Shown here: positions 27,350 to 36,274 of the stretch, in pieces
Position numbering within the stretch: position 1 is the stretch's first letter
How the letters are laid out: every line of letters begins with the position of its first letter
Notes under the pieces: model-generated
What the model was told of the DNA's origin: nothing
The model's input: only the letters and a program-made list of their open reading frames with translations
Database searches by the model: none
DNA from: Butyrivibrio sp. INlla18
GTDB lineage: Bacteria; Bacillota; Clostridia; Lachnospirales; Lachnospiraceae
Assembly: GCF_900103635.1 (NCBI RefSeq)
Contig: NZ_FMXK01000017.1
Location: 1-64,000, forward strand
Direction of reading: 5' to 3'
Length of the DNA stretch: 64,000 bases
Position numbers and translations under genes: made by a program

Positions 27350-27549
27350 TTATTTTTTTCTAACAAAAACTAGTTCAGATAAAACCATGGTAATTATGAA
27401 AGAAATAACACTCCAAATAGCTAAATTCACATTTCCAAGCCTTGAATAAACTCCATGAATAAAGTTTATTATTGGAACATGTATCAAAAAAGCATACTGT
27501 GATATTGAACCTATATGGAGCAAAACATATCCCCAATTAGATGCTTAGC
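27350..27549 (-). pseudogene. C-terminal remnant of an acyltransferase 3 gene
   Basis: Translating the minus strand from about 27549 to the stop at 27350-27352 gives two membrane segments, including the stretch GSISQYAFLIHVPIINFIHG. This closely matches the C terminus of the intact acyltransferase at 40273-41388 (GTISQYAFLIHVSVINLVHG). Upstream there is an in-frame stop and no further similarity. The rest of the gene has been lost. Confidence 0.85.
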
Positions 27550-27711
27550 GCATCATCCCCCTTTTAATAATATTTTGATCCATCTCACTATAATAATTAT
27601 ATCACACTCTACCATACCGCTCTGGAGTATCATTCTATCTGTTTTTAGTTAGTTAAAGTACCATATGCATCTTTTGTTAGAACAGTTTTCCACAGATACA
27701 CTAAAATAGCA

Positions 27712-28965
27712 TTAAAGCGCACCACCATCCTTGAATATAATCAACTCTGCTATTATTTGAATCAAAGGCAATTCCTGCAATAATTCCATCCGATGTTTTC
27801 GAGGTTTATACTGCTTTTCAGGAAGTTCACTTTTTGAATGCACCAATGCGTTGCGGGTGCTATATATTCGATTTGCCAAATTTGTATATACGCCATCATT
27901 ATCCTTCCACGCAACTATATCCTTACTATTACCAGAAAAACTAACATTCTTAGACGCATACCTTTCCTTAAGTCCTTCATCCCATTCATCTAATGCCATC
28001 AAAAGACTTGATATCGGAACATATTCTTCCAAAACATATTTTAATGATTCCAGTTCATTCCCGCGTCCATTCTCCTCATCATTTTTCATTTTTTTGCCAA
28101 TCCACTTTGCTAAATCATATAGTTTTGATTCATTCTTATATGAAAAGCTGGGATTAGTAAGTTTATCCTTCATTTCTGATATTATTTTTCTTTTATATAC
28201 CTCACTAAAATAATATTCAAGAACATGATAGAACGATATATACGCAGTAAATGGATCATCAGCATCCAACGCCATCGCATAAAACTCCATTGTCTCTTGA
28301 TTCACAGTCCTTCGCGGCGGTTCATCAAGCATTCGAACCCTATTTCTACCGCTTATACGCCTCACAAACAAATCCGAAACATCCCCTATCCTCATAATAG
28401 AATAACGCGTTTTATACATATAAAGATACTCAAAAGAACTGCAATACTGATTAAATTGTTCTAGCTTTTTACTTTTTTCAGATTTGATCGTAATTGTTCT
28501 TATACCAAAAACTCTAGAAAAATACCCTTCAACATCGCCTCGATAAATTGCTGCTCTCCGCATAAATCTCATTGCTCTAGGGTCATCTTTTTTATCACCC
28601 ATGGTATCGCACATCTGATTACAAACCATCATAATATATTCGAGAGAAGCAACTCCTAATGAGTATTTAATCCCATTTACTGTATCATCGATATTTTCCT
28701 CCTTGTCCGGTCTAAGCCATTTTACCCAAGTAGCAACCTCAAATCTTGTATCTGAATATAATAGCATACCCTCACATTTTTGTTTTTTCATTTTTAAATA
28801 TGCTTTTTTAAGTAGCTCATTAGGAATAACCTTTCTTTCCTCATCATTGTAACTAGTATAACCTACAGATATGTAAAGATCCGAATCTTCAGTTATTTGT
28901 TCTTCATCATTCGCCCCCAATATCTGAAAAATATACTTTTTTACCTCCAAATAACTAGCCATCAT
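27712..28965 (-). CDS. HEPN-like (Apea-type) domain protein
   Basis: This 417-residue soluble protein is not assigned to a named family as a whole. The C-terminal third looks like a HEPN domain. AYISFYHVLEYYF near residue 243 gives the first helix, and YSTRNALVHSKSE near 375 gives the R-x4-H motif used by HEPN ribonucleases. HEPN proteins often act as RNA-cleaving toxins or defence effectors. The N-terminal 200 residues are unknown. Two ATGs lie at 28965 and 28962 after AGGGGGA. The second has better spacing. No antitoxin partner is adjacent. Confidence 0.68.
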   Translation of the reverse strand: MMASYLEVKKYIFQILGANDEEQITEDSDLYISVGYTSYNDEERKVIPNELLKKAYLKMKKQKCEGMLLYSDTRFEVATWVKWLRPDKEENIDDTVNGIKYSLGVASLEYIMMVCNQMCDTMGDKKDDPRAMRFMRRAAIYRGDVEGYFSRVFGIRTITIKSEKSKKLEQFNQYCSSFEYLYMYKTRYSIMRIGDVSDLFVRRISGRNRVRMLDEPPRRTVNQETMEFYAMALDADDPFTAYISFYHVLEYYFSEVYKRKIISEMKDKLTNPSFSYKNESKLYDLAKWIGKKMKNDEENGRGNELESLKYVLEEYVPISSLLMALDEWDEGLKERYASKNVSFSGNSKDIVAWKDNDGVYTNLANRIYSTRNALVHSKSELPEKQYKPRKHRMELLQELPLIQIIAELIIFKDGGAL

Positions 28966-28999
28966 TTCCCCCTTTTATTTGCAAAATGCATCCTATGAA

Positions 29000-29749
29000 T
29001 TAGAATCTCACACTGTGAATTTTTCTCACTATATCTCCAATATGGCTTTTTATTGTATAGAACCAGAAATATGATTTTGGAATCTGATGATATTCCAGTT
29101 GAAGTTTCAGCGTCTCTCTGTAGCCAAGGTTGGATCCTGACATGCCACCAGCTCTCATGTTGGCAATCATGTCATAATTGGTTGAGAACGTGGTCTTGCC
29201 TTCGGAATATCTTTTTAACATCCAATCATAATCTGAGGATGAGCGATACTTGAGGTCGAAAGTTCCTAAATCTTCGTAGGTTGCTTTGGTTACGAAGCAT
29301 GAAGGATGGCAGATCATGTGCTGCAGCATGAACTCGTGGCTATAGAACTGGATTTCACTTATCTTTTCGTCCTGATAGATTCTGATCATGCCATAGACGA
29401 TTTCGTACTTCTGGTGCTGATATGTCCTGAGGGTCTTTTCGATGGCATCTGGCTCGTACCAGTCATCAGAGTTGATGATTCCGACGAGTTCGCCAGTGGC
29501 AAGGCCTATGCCTTTGTTCATAGCGTCGTAGATGCCATTATCTTTCTCGGATACGATTCTGACTTCGTATGGAGCTTTTTCTTTGTATTCATTTACGATG
29601 GCGAGTGTGTCATCAGTGGACTTGCCGTCGACGATGATGTGCTCGAGGTTTGTGTAGTTCTGGGCCAGGACGGAGTTTAAGGTGTCACGGACAGTCTTGG
29701 CACTGTTGTATGTTGGGGTTATTATTGAGATTTTTACTGATGTATCCAT
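29000..29749 (-). CDS. GT2 glycosyltransferase (WcaA-like)
   Basis: This 249-residue GT-A enzyme carries SIITPTYNSAKTV, the donor motif IIVDGKSTDDT near residue 40, GIYDAMNKGIGLATGELVGIINSDDWY near 80-105 with the DXD-like SDD, and the acceptor-side SSDYDWMLKRY near 170. The start is taken at ATG 29749 after AGGA. The frame extends two codons further to a TTG. It is likely one sugar-adding step of the surface polymer. GC content is visibly higher than in the island just upstream. Confidence 0.88.
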   Translation of the reverse strand: MDTSVKISIITPTYNSAKTVRDTLNSVLAQNYTNLEHIIVDGKSTDDTLAIVNEYKEKAPYEVRIVSEKDNGIYDAMNKGIGLATGELVGIINSDDWYEPDAIEKTLRTYQHQKYEIVYGMIRIYQDEKISEIQFYSHEFMLQHMICHPSCFVTKATYEDLGTFDLKYRSSSDYDWMLKRYSEGKTTFSTNYDMIANMRAGGMSGSNLGYRETLKLQLEYHQIPKSYFWFYTIKSHIGDIVRKIHSVRF

Positions 29750-29767
29750 TAGCAATCCTTTAATTTA

Positions 29768-30907
29768 TTATTTCAAATTGGTAACTATTTGATCAGCTAC
29801 ATTTCTAGATGAGTATTTTGATATGCATTCAGTGGATGTCTTCTCTAAATCATATATATGCGCTGTAGATAGCATCTTTTGTATTTTTCCAGATAATCCA
29901 TCTACATCATCAACATCCACTAACATACCATTCTCTTCATTCACAAAATCTTCTGGTCCGCCACATCTTGTAGCAATTACAGGAGTCCCAGTTGCAAGAG
30001 CTTCAATGTAAACAATTCCGAATGTCTCTGAACGACTTGGAAGAACGAAGCAATCGCTTTTTGCTAGCTCTTTTGCAAAATCAGATCTGATGTATGAACC
30101 GGTAAAGGTAATCTTATCGGATATCCCCAGAGAGTTTGCAAGCTCTTTTATGTTGTTTAGTTCAGGACCATCGCCCATAATTGTAAGGTGCGTATCTTTA
30201 TATCCTGACGTTGAAAGATCTTTTGCATCCTCTAGGAACTTGGCATAGGCCTTGACGAGAACATCGAATCCTTTGCCGTAGTTCACGCTGGCGGCAGATA
30301 GAAATCTGAAGGTGTCTGTTTTCTGCTTTGGAATGTATTTGAATTCAGTGAGGTCTACGATGTTTGGGATTACTACTGAATCTACACCATAGGTGTTCTT
30401 CATATCTTTTGCTAAGGCGTTGCTGACACAGATAAGCTGTTTAGCATGCTCTAGGGTTTCTTTTTTTCTTTGCTCTATTGCTTCACCTTCGTTCAAAGGT
30501 GTTATATGCTCTGTAATTATGTATGGAATGTTGTTGGCAAGGCAATAATCCGATACGGAGATAGCTTGCTGACAGCAATGGATGTGAACACAGGACGGAT
30601 GCCCCAGTTCTTTTACTATAGTCTTGATGCTGCGGCGGAAGGCATAGTCCTGAACTGCATACTTGATTGATGGTTTGAAACCGCCTAATGGGAAGTTATA
30701 CTCATAGACGTCTATGCCGTTTTTGCTGAATTTATTGAGCCCCCATTTGCGGCATCTACGGATTGAGCGAAGGTCTAAAGCTAAGAAAACGACTCTTTTA
30801 CCGGAGTCGCTGATGGCCTTGGCCTGGTCAAATTGGAATAGTCCGTTTATGGGCCACTTTTCGGAGGGGCAGCCCCAGGAGACTTCTAGTATGTAATCGT
30901 TTGCCAT
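29768..30907 (-). CDS. GT4 glycosyltransferase
   Basis: This 379-residue GT-B enzyme carries HPSCVHIHCCQQA in the acceptor domain, then FRFLSAASVNYGKGFDVLVKAY near 200. The GT4 donor motif SDCFVLPSRSETFGIVYIEALATGTPVIAT near 285-313 has both conserved Glu residues. It is cytoplasmic and probably adds a hexose to the growing lipid-linked repeat. It shares one base with the GNAT gene and is followed by the GT2 after 18 bases, so the three form one transcript. Confidence 0.9.
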   Translation of the reverse strand: MANDYILEVSWGCPSEKWPINGLFQFDQAKAISDSGKRVVFLALDLRSIRRCRKWGLNKFSKNGIDVYEYNFPLGGFKPSIKYAVQDYAFRRSIKTIVKELGHPSCVHIHCCQQAISVSDYCLANNIPYIITEHITPLNEGEAIEQRKKETLEHAKQLICVSNALAKDMKNTYGVDSVVIPNIVDLTEFKYIPKQKTDTFRFLSAASVNYGKGFDVLVKAYAKFLEDAKDLSTSGYKDTHLTIMGDGPELNNIKELANSLGISDKITFTGSYIRSDFAKELAKSDCFVLPSRSETFGIVYIEALATGTPVIATRCGGPEDFVNEENGMLVDVDDVDGLSGKIQKMLSTAHIYDLEKTSTECISKYSSRNVADQIVTNLK

Positions 30908-31488
30908 TACTGTTCCTCTGCTATGTACCAGACATAGCTATCTATCTTGTCTTGCTCGTAGTCGCCGGACTCTACGATGTGGGTGTAGAGGACGGAATAA
31001 TCTTTGAGGTTTACGCGGTTGTAACCGTTCTTGTCATAGAATCTGAGGGCGCGTTTGTTCTCGGAATCGACGCACCAGTATATTTGGCGAAGGTGAAGGT
31101 CTTTGAAGCCTTTGTTTAGGATCTGTTTCATGGCTTCGATGGAGTAGCCTTTGCCCGTTGCACAGCGACGAATGACGATGCCGAACTCTGCTATTCCGAG
31201 GGTGGTGTCGATGTCTTTGAGGCTGGCAGTGCCGAGGTAGGTGCCGTCGGAGGCTAAGTTAGGGATGTCGGCTTCCGCAATGGTTGAATTAACTGTATCG
31301 GCTTCGAGGAGCGCTATGGCTAAGTGAAGGTTGTTCTTATCATCCTGTGCTTTATTTATGAAGTTATCACAGTTCTCGATTGTCATGGAACTGAAGTCTT
31401 TATGCAAATCTTTTACCAGCTCGTGATCGTGCATCCACTCGAGCATGAGAGGAGCGTCGGAGAGCTGTAATGGACGAAGGGTTATCAT
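30907..31488 (-). CDS. GNAT N-acetyltransferase
   Basis: This 193-residue RimJ/PseH-like GNAT starts with ITLRPLQLSDAPLMLEWMHD. It has the acetyl-CoA-binding region RRCATGKGYSIEAMKQIL near 115-135 and ends with LRQIYWCVDSENKRALRFYDKNGY. In glycan loci this subtype acetylates amino sugars, for example in the pseudaminic acid or 4-amino-sugar routes. It is the first gene of a three-gene operon with GT4 and GT2. The substrate is not determined. Confidence 0.85.
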   Translation of the reverse strand: MITLRPLQLSDAPLMLEWMHDHELVKDLHKDFSSMTIENCDNFINKAQDDKNNLHLAIALLEADTVNSTIAEADIPNLASDGTYLGTASLKDIDTTLGIAEFGIVIRRCATGKGYSIEAMKQILNKGFKDLHLRQIYWCVDSENKRALRFYDKNGYNRVNLKDYSVLYTHIVESGDYEQDKIDSYVWYIAEEQ

Positions 31489-31981
31489 GGTATATATTTT
31501 ATCCTTTTGGTTGGTTTTGTTCGTGTTTTTGGGTGGTTATAACGAATGAAGCGGCGCTAGTGCGCCGCTTCAATTATACTATTATCTAATGTTTGTAGCA
31601 AACTGTACACATCTAATCACTAAGCTGTTTATTTAATCATTCACTAAACAACGTACCAAATGCGACGACTATTAATTCTCATCTGTCAGAATCAGCCATC
31701 GTTGATATTCTATTTCAATTTAAAAGAAATATATTTCCCACTCATCATACTGTTTATTTCCAATCATAATCTACATCACTTGCTATTGTAGCGATTCACT
31801 AGCTCATAATTGTTGGTAAAACCAGCATCCTCTAGATTTAAAACACTTCTTTAGGATCAATACATTATATTATCTACTATACAATACCTATTACTTGATA
31901 ATTTGAAAGTACAATTCTACAGAATACACCTTGTGTTGTGATAAAGCAGACTAGTGATTCTCAGAACCATAGTTTTTATCA
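31489..31981. other. Intergenic region upstream of the GNAT operon
   Basis: These 493 AT-rich bases contain the hairpin at 31548-31571 and presumably the operon promoter near 31500-31540. The remainder shows no reading frame I can match to a protein, although its composition hints at decayed coding sequence. Confidence 0.5.
31548..31571. repeat. Strong GC-rich hairpin
   Basis: GAAGCGGCGC and GCGCCGCTTC form a perfect 10-base stem with a four-base loop. No clear T run follows on either strand, so it is a weak terminator at best. It lies 60 bases upstream of the GNAT start, in the leader position. Confidence 0.6.
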
Positions 31982-32644
31982 TCACTCTTTTTCTTTCTTA
32001 TATCGGTAGCATTCAAAACAATACGAATCAAAATCTGAAAAAGCTCTTCGTACCTCAGGATATTTCACGCCAACAATTTCAGCACTTGTAGTCTGTATAT
32101 CTATATTCTTTTCATCCAAATACATGCACAGCATCATAATAGCAAATGCAAATAATGTAATAGAAGCCACTTCTCTCTCATTGATGAGATCTACATTTAT
32201 AAATGGTATGAAAATAAAAACCATAATACCCAAAACAAAGAATGCAATTGCCAATAAATAAGTAAATTTATATCGCTTTGTCTTACTAAACTCTGCCGGA
32301 TTAACAAATACATACTTAGGATCATACCCTTTTATCATCTTCAAGTTTCCAATATAATTATCAATGAGAATAAGTGGGCTAACAACATCAGCCGCCTCTT
32401 TCTGCTCCAAAAATTTAATCATTACCTGTAACTCACACTGAAATATGTTATCGTTTTCCAATATCATCAATGATTTATAGAAAAAATCACTAATAGATAA
32501 GAGCAATGCAGATAAAGATAGCGCCATAAATATATTGTTCCCAACATTTAATATGCCAAAAAGGTTTGTCATCGCTACGAGAAAATAAACCCCCGCGATA
32601 ACTATAAACATATAATGAGATTTTTTCATCCTTAGTTCCTCCAA
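31982..32644 (-). CDS. Unknown four-helix membrane protein
   Basis: This 220-residue protein has membrane segments near residues 10-28, 32-52, 127-148 and 160-178, with a cytoplasmic region of about 70 residues between the second and third. The C-terminal tail is charged and holds a Cys-x2-Cys-like FECYRYKKE. I do not recognise a family. It stands alone between the GNAT operon and a decayed region. Confidence 0.6.
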   Translation of the reverse strand: MEELRMKKSHYMFIVIAGVYFLVAMTNLFGILNVGNNIFMALSLSALLLSISDFFYKSLMILENDNIFQCELQVMIKFLEQKEAADVVSPLILIDNYIGNLKMIKGYDPKYVFVNPAEFSKTKRYKFTYLLAIAFFVLGIMVFIFIPFINVDLINEREVASITLFAFAIMMLCMYLDEKNIDIQTTSAEIVGVKYPEVRRAFSDFDSYCFECYRYKKEKE

Positions 32645-32794
32645 ATAAATCTCTCACAATATAAACTGTATTATCATATCGGTTACTATATTACTATTTC
32701 TTTGACGTTTACAACAGAATCAAAACATGGAAATTCATCCTGTATCTTCTTAGCTTTGATAGAGGATAGGTTATATTATATTTATTATCCTATG

Positions 32795-33116
32795 TCATTC
32801 CTGTTCTGAAGATACGTTATTTTTCTCTCTATTCTTTCTAAGCCCACTTCCCAACGCTTGTATGTCTATCAAAAAAGAATCTGGCTTATCACAATAAAGA
32901 ACTTTTGTTGTGACTCCAATTTAGTAGTAGACTGCCTGACATTTCCTCGCAAATCTCTTATCCATAGTAATTATACCATCACAAGCAGTTCCATAAACGC
33001 AATGTGTAGTATCATGCGTTGAAGATACAGCCGCCCTCTCATTCTTCTCCGCGATATACCCGCAATAATTAAGCACTCTCATTAAAGCCTCAATTGTGTA
33101 CTTAAGTTCATCATAG
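32795..33116 (-). pseudogene. PIN-like gene remnant, cut by an IS3-family copy
   Basis: On the minus strand one frame reads from the IS boundary (about 33116) to a TGA at 32795-32797 with a single in-frame TAA in the middle. The readable protein includes LMRVLNYCGYIAEKN, then HDTTHCVYGTACDGIIT with DKRFARKCQAVYY, and after the TAA, GVTTKVLYCDKPDSFLIDIQ. The pattern H-D...C-D-x-I-I-T-x-D-x-R-F fits the C terminus of PIN-like nucleases. The N-terminal part is absent because the gene stops exactly at the left end of the IS copy. Confidence 0.65.
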
Positions 33117-33473
33117 TGTTAGCATCTAATTAGTACATTTTAAAATGAGTTAATCCCTTAGATAGCATATAATACAAGAGGAGGGACTCATTATGTCAAG
33201 AAAAAACAAACAACACACAAAGCAGTTCAAGTTGGATGCTGTCAACTATCGCAAGGAACATCCTGATCTCACACAGGTTGAATGTGCCAAGAATCTCGGA
33301 ATAGGTACCAGCACCTTAGCAAGGTGGGAAGCCCAGTTCAAAGATAATGATGGTGATATCCCTACCAGAGGATCAGGTAACTACTCATCTGACGAAGCAA
33401 AGGAAATAGCTCATCTTAAACGTGAATTACGTGATGCTCAGGATGCACTTGATGTGTTAAAAAAAGCCATCAG
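33117..33473 (+). mobile_element. IS3-family element, truncated copy
   Basis: From TGTTAGCATCTAATT at 33117 to the bases GCCATCAG ending at 33473 the sequence matches the copy at 37432-37790. I count six substitutions and one A-run difference (7 A here, 8 there). Everything after the OrfA frameshift region is lost. It lies in the same orientation as the second copy and borders the HNH-RES-CD-NTase-SLATT operon on its downstream side. Confidence 0.88.
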
Positions 33474-33501
33474 AGGTAATGCCAATCGGGGCTTCAGATA
33501 A
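33193..33501 (+). pseudogene. IS3-family OrfA, truncated copy
   Basis: This 102-residue frame starts at ATG 33193 after GAGGAGG. It is an HTH-type OrfA (FKLDAVNYRKEHPDLTQVEC, then GIGTSTLARWEAQF) with a C-terminal leucine-zipper-like helix ending at DALDVLKKAI. The last residues RGNANRGFR come from unrelated sequence past the break point. OrfB is missing, so this copy cannot move by itself. Confidence 0.85.
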
Positions 33502-33574
33502 TGAAAACTCCGATGCATCTTCAGATAATCCAGACTTTAACTCGGACGATAATGTAGGTATACAGGCCGGATAA
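33473..33574 (+). other. Coding-like tail of an unknown gene at the IS break
   Basis: Directly after the truncated IS, one plus-strand frame reads through 33 codons to TAA at 33572-33574. It gives a Ser/Asp/Asn-rich acidic peptide (MPIGASDNENSDASSDNP and onward). It looks like the C-terminal tail of a gene whose upstream part was removed when the IS was cut. No start signal of its own is visible. Confidence 0.4.
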
Positions 33575-33607
33575 ATTAAAAGAAAAAAAGCAAGAATCTA
33601 TAATTCA

Positions 33608-34153
33608 TTATCCTTCCTTGTCCCCAATGTTGATGACATTCGCTGCTTCGCCTTTAGCAAATATATAATTTCCAAGGTTATCCTGGGCTTCCTTAAAACT
33701 CCTAGCATCTGTTCCAGGATATTTCTTGTTGATATTGCTAACCGTCCTAATAAGATCATCTCTTCTACTTCTGGCTTCAGCATTATCAATGCAATCAAAA
33801 TCAACAATCAGTGACTTATATTGCTCTCTTACTTCCCATAAGTCATTAGCTGCATCAGTATGCTGCTTAATATTGTCAGGTAAATTAAAATTCAGCATGT
33901 AAAGATTAATTCCTAATGCCACAGCTGATGTCAATCCACCAATCCAGCTCAATTTCGTGATACCTGAAAAAAACGATGCAAGAAACCCTCCTGCTGATAA
34001 TGCAGTAAGCACAATCTGCGCAACCTTGATAATCCAATAGTTCTTCTTAAGCCTATTAACAATATTCCAATGGGCCATATAAGTATATTGGACATTTCCT
34101 GCTGCTTCAATAATTTGATCTTTCAATTTCAAGGAATCATTATCTCCACTCAT
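33608..34153 (-). CDS. SLATT-domain membrane protein, CBASS effector
   Basis: This 181-residue protein has a pair of membrane helices at about residues 42-62 and 68-86 flanked by cytoplasmic helices (YTYMAHWNIVNRLKKNYWIIK before, HTDAANDLWEVREQYKSLIVDF after). This is the SLATT (SMODS-associated two-TM) arrangement. In CBASS such proteins sense the cyclic nucleotide and are thought to disrupt the membrane. The gene begins 4 bases after the CD-NTase stop and uses an AGGATGG inside that gene as ribosome site. Confidence 0.85.
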   Translation of the reverse strand: MSGDNDSLKLKDQIIEAAGNVQYTYMAHWNIVNRLKKNYWIIKVAQIVLTALSAGGFLASFFSGITKLSWIGGLTSAVALGINLYMLNFNLPDNIKQHTDAANDLWEVREQYKSLIVDFDCIDNAEARSRRDDLIRTVSNINKKYPGTDARSFKEAQDNLGNYIFAKGEAANVINIGDKEG

Positions 34154-34157
34154 AAAA

Positions 34158-34979
34158 CTATACCATCCTTTTTAGTATTTTTCCGAGAACATCCCAATCA
34201 TCACATGATACTTTCATGCCGCTTCCTGGAGCATACAATGTTGGCACATAGTAAGATGAAACACTATTATAAAGATCTAGCAGAGTTTCTTCGTAATACT
34301 TCCCATAGCCATTGCTCTTTTCCTCGTCGTTTCTCAGCCAATGCCACCAACCTATAGCATCATATACAAATGAGTCAATAAGAATACCTGAAAGATGGTA
34401 GCTCGAATAATATTCTGATTTTATATACCTAATATGCTTACAAGTATCCGTAAGTAGTCCATTAGCATGATCATAGTCATCCTTTTCGTCTATAGCATCT
34501 TGTTCAGCTTTAGGATTTGTAGTCATCCAATTTCCTCCCATATGGGTATCTGGATATTTGTATGTTCCATCCCATGCTCCCAAAATGTTCAGGTTTTGAA
34601 ATGCTGGCAATATTTCAAACTTCATATCATCGCTGAAATTAACCACCACAACCTGACCATCGCCTTTAATATCCGTATTCGGATAAGTATCGAGAATAGC
34701 ATCTTTCACTGCTTGAAGAAGTCTTGATTGTCCATTTCCGTAAAGAGATGCAAAATGATCATACTCCTCTCTAGGGAGCTCAATCAGAACATCTAAATCG
34801 CTGGTGTTTATTGCAGTCCCTCTACCATAAGATCCAACATATCTACTATGAGCAGTCTCAGAACTACTATCCCAAAACTCTTCATTCACAGCCTTTGTTA
34901 TTCTCTTATATCGCTTTGATATCAGAGTCCTTGTATCCTTATCATTTGGATGATTACCTTGTATTACATGTGAACTCAT
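34158..34979 (-). CDS. CD-NTase (SMODS) cyclic-nucleotide synthase
   Basis: This nucleotidyltransferase has the CD-NTase active site: GSYGRGTAINTSDLDVLIELP near residues 45-65 with the GS motif and the DxD pair, and the third Asp near 105-115 in the MKFEILPAF strand. A helical C-terminal lobe follows. These enzymes make cyclic di- or trinucleotides on phage infection. The start is ATG 34979, nine to ten bases after GGGGGGA. A TTG 18 bases upstream is in frame. No ubiquitin-like Cap2/Cap3 genes are present, so by content this is a short (type I) CBASS, but with two further genes upstream. Confidence 0.9.
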   Translation of the reverse strand: MSSHVIQGNHPNDKDTRTLISKRYKRITKAVNEEFWDSSSETAHSRYVGSYGRGTAINTSDLDVLIELPREEYDHFASLYGNGQSRLLQAVKDAILDTYPNTDIKGDGQVVVVNFSDDMKFEILPAFQNLNILGAWDGTYKYPDTHMGGNWMTTNPKAEQDAIDEKDDYDHANGLLTDTCKHIRYIKSEYYSSYHLSGILIDSFVYDAIGWWHWLRNDEEKSNGYGKYYEETLLDLYNSVSSYYVPTLYAPGSGMKVSCDDWDVLGKILKRMV

Positions 34980-35029
34980 TTTATCTTGTCCCCCCAATAA
35001 TTATGTCTGCATTGGATTATCCTATCAAT

Positions 35030-36274
35030 TTATGAGTTTGTCAGTTCATGAAACTTCATCGAGCAAACATGATTCTCAAATCGATAAAATCCTGTATCAT
35101 GATAATCAACATATCTTCCTGATACTACTATTCCATTCGCTATATTATGATATCCAGGTTCAACAAATGTTTTCGCAAAATAGCTCGCCTTATCATTTCT
35201 CTCTCCAGCTCCCAATTCTAAACTAAGAAATTCCTCATAATTAGCTGCTCTTGTAATCTCTATTTTTTCGCATATGGTGCCATACTTCTTGTTAATCTTA
35301 GATTCCTCAAATGCCGGAAGCGCAATGTTTACTAACTGTGGCATAGCATAATCTTCACCATGGTTTTCAATCCTCTTCGATAAATAAGCTACCCCATCTA
35401 TCCCAAGATCCTTGATACTCATCATAATAAGATGAGATATGATGTAGTCTGAACGGAATTTCCCTCTTGGTGACTTGTTTCTTATAGACGTAGCTATTAC
35501 CAAAGGATAAATCCTTAATAACGCTCTTACAAGTGATACATTGTTCTCTATCTCATCCTCATTTCCAGAAATGTTATTTACCCCAAACAATAGGTATGGA
35601 TTTGCTGTAAGATTAAGGATTTGTAGCTTTTTACCACTTTCTGTCAGCTTGATTGCAGACACATTAAAATCACTATATGCAGGCCGTCCCATTTCTAGCC
35701 ATATATCATATATTGATGAGCCCATATAAAAACAAGGTATTCCTGGAACACTAAACCTTTCTGTGCCTACAAGATCCCGTTTATCAAGTGGAATATGATA
35801 CATTTCCTTATAATCAAGAAAGTAATCGGTTCTTGCTCTAAAGAAAGTCAGATCATGCTCAAGTAATCGCTCAATATACCTCTTATTCTCTTCTCCATAT
35901 AAAAATGGATAATTAGCTGACATCCTAGAGCAATAATTCTTGTCTAAATCTGACTTTATAAATCCCGTTCCCTTATCTTCTTCTATAATTCTGGCAAGAA
36001 GTCTCTTAATCCTAAGAGAAGCCGAAACTATATCTCCAGAACAATACAGCTTAATGCAGTTCTTAATAATGCCGCCATCTGTTACTATTGCCTTAATAAT
36101 ACCATCCTTCTCATCCTCTGAGAGATACTTTGTAAAGCCTTCATTCCTTTCTAAGAAGTTAACAGCCCAGCTCATATACTTATCCATGCATTTGACAAAT
36201 GCCTTTTTGTATTCTGAATCAGAATCTATTTCGTATGGAAGTTTAATAATTCCATTATCCATTCTCTCATTCAC
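35030..36274 (-). CDS. RES-domain protein, probable NAD-consuming enzyme
   Basis: This 414-residue protein has a helical N-terminal region of about 125 residues, then a RES-like domain. LTFFRARTDYF near 136 gives the conserved Arg pair. RFSVPGIPCFYMGSSIYDIWLEM near 170-192 gives the Y and E positions of RES toxins. RES proteins degrade NAD+ and are usually paired with an Xre antitoxin. None is present here. The gene overlaps the HNH gene by 4 bases (GTGA). The GTG start at 36274 could be replaced by ATG 36262, which is better spaced from AAGGGG. It lies 50 bases before the CD-NTase start. Confidence 0.75.
   Translation of the reverse strand: MNERMDNGIIKLPYEIDSDSEYKKAFVKCMDKYMSWAVNFLERNEGFTKYLSEDEKDGIIKAIVTDGGIIKNCIKLYCSGDIVSASLRIKRLLARIIEEDKGTGFIKSDLDKNYCSRMSANYPFLYGEENKRYIERLLEHDLTFFRARTDYFLDYKEMYHIPLDKRDLVGTERFSVPGIPCFYMGSSIYDIWLEMGRPAYSDFNVSAIKLTESGKKLQILNLTANPYLLFGVNNISGNEDEIENNVSLVRALLRIYPLVIATSIRNKSPRGKFRSDYIISHLIMMSIKDLGIDGVAYLSKRIENHGEDYAMPQLVNIALPAFEESKINKKYGTICEKIEITRAANYEEFLSLELGAGERNDKASYFAKTFVEPGYHNIANGIVVSGRYVDYHDTGFYRFENHVCSMKFHELTNS

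Noticed and set aside
31548-31571. Rho-independent terminator
   Set aside because: The stem is perfect but neither strand has a T run after it, so it is kept only as a hairpin.
33193-33501. Free-standing transcription regulator (HTH) gene
   Set aside because: It is nearly identical to OrfA of the IS3-family copy at 37508 and shares its upstream IS end.
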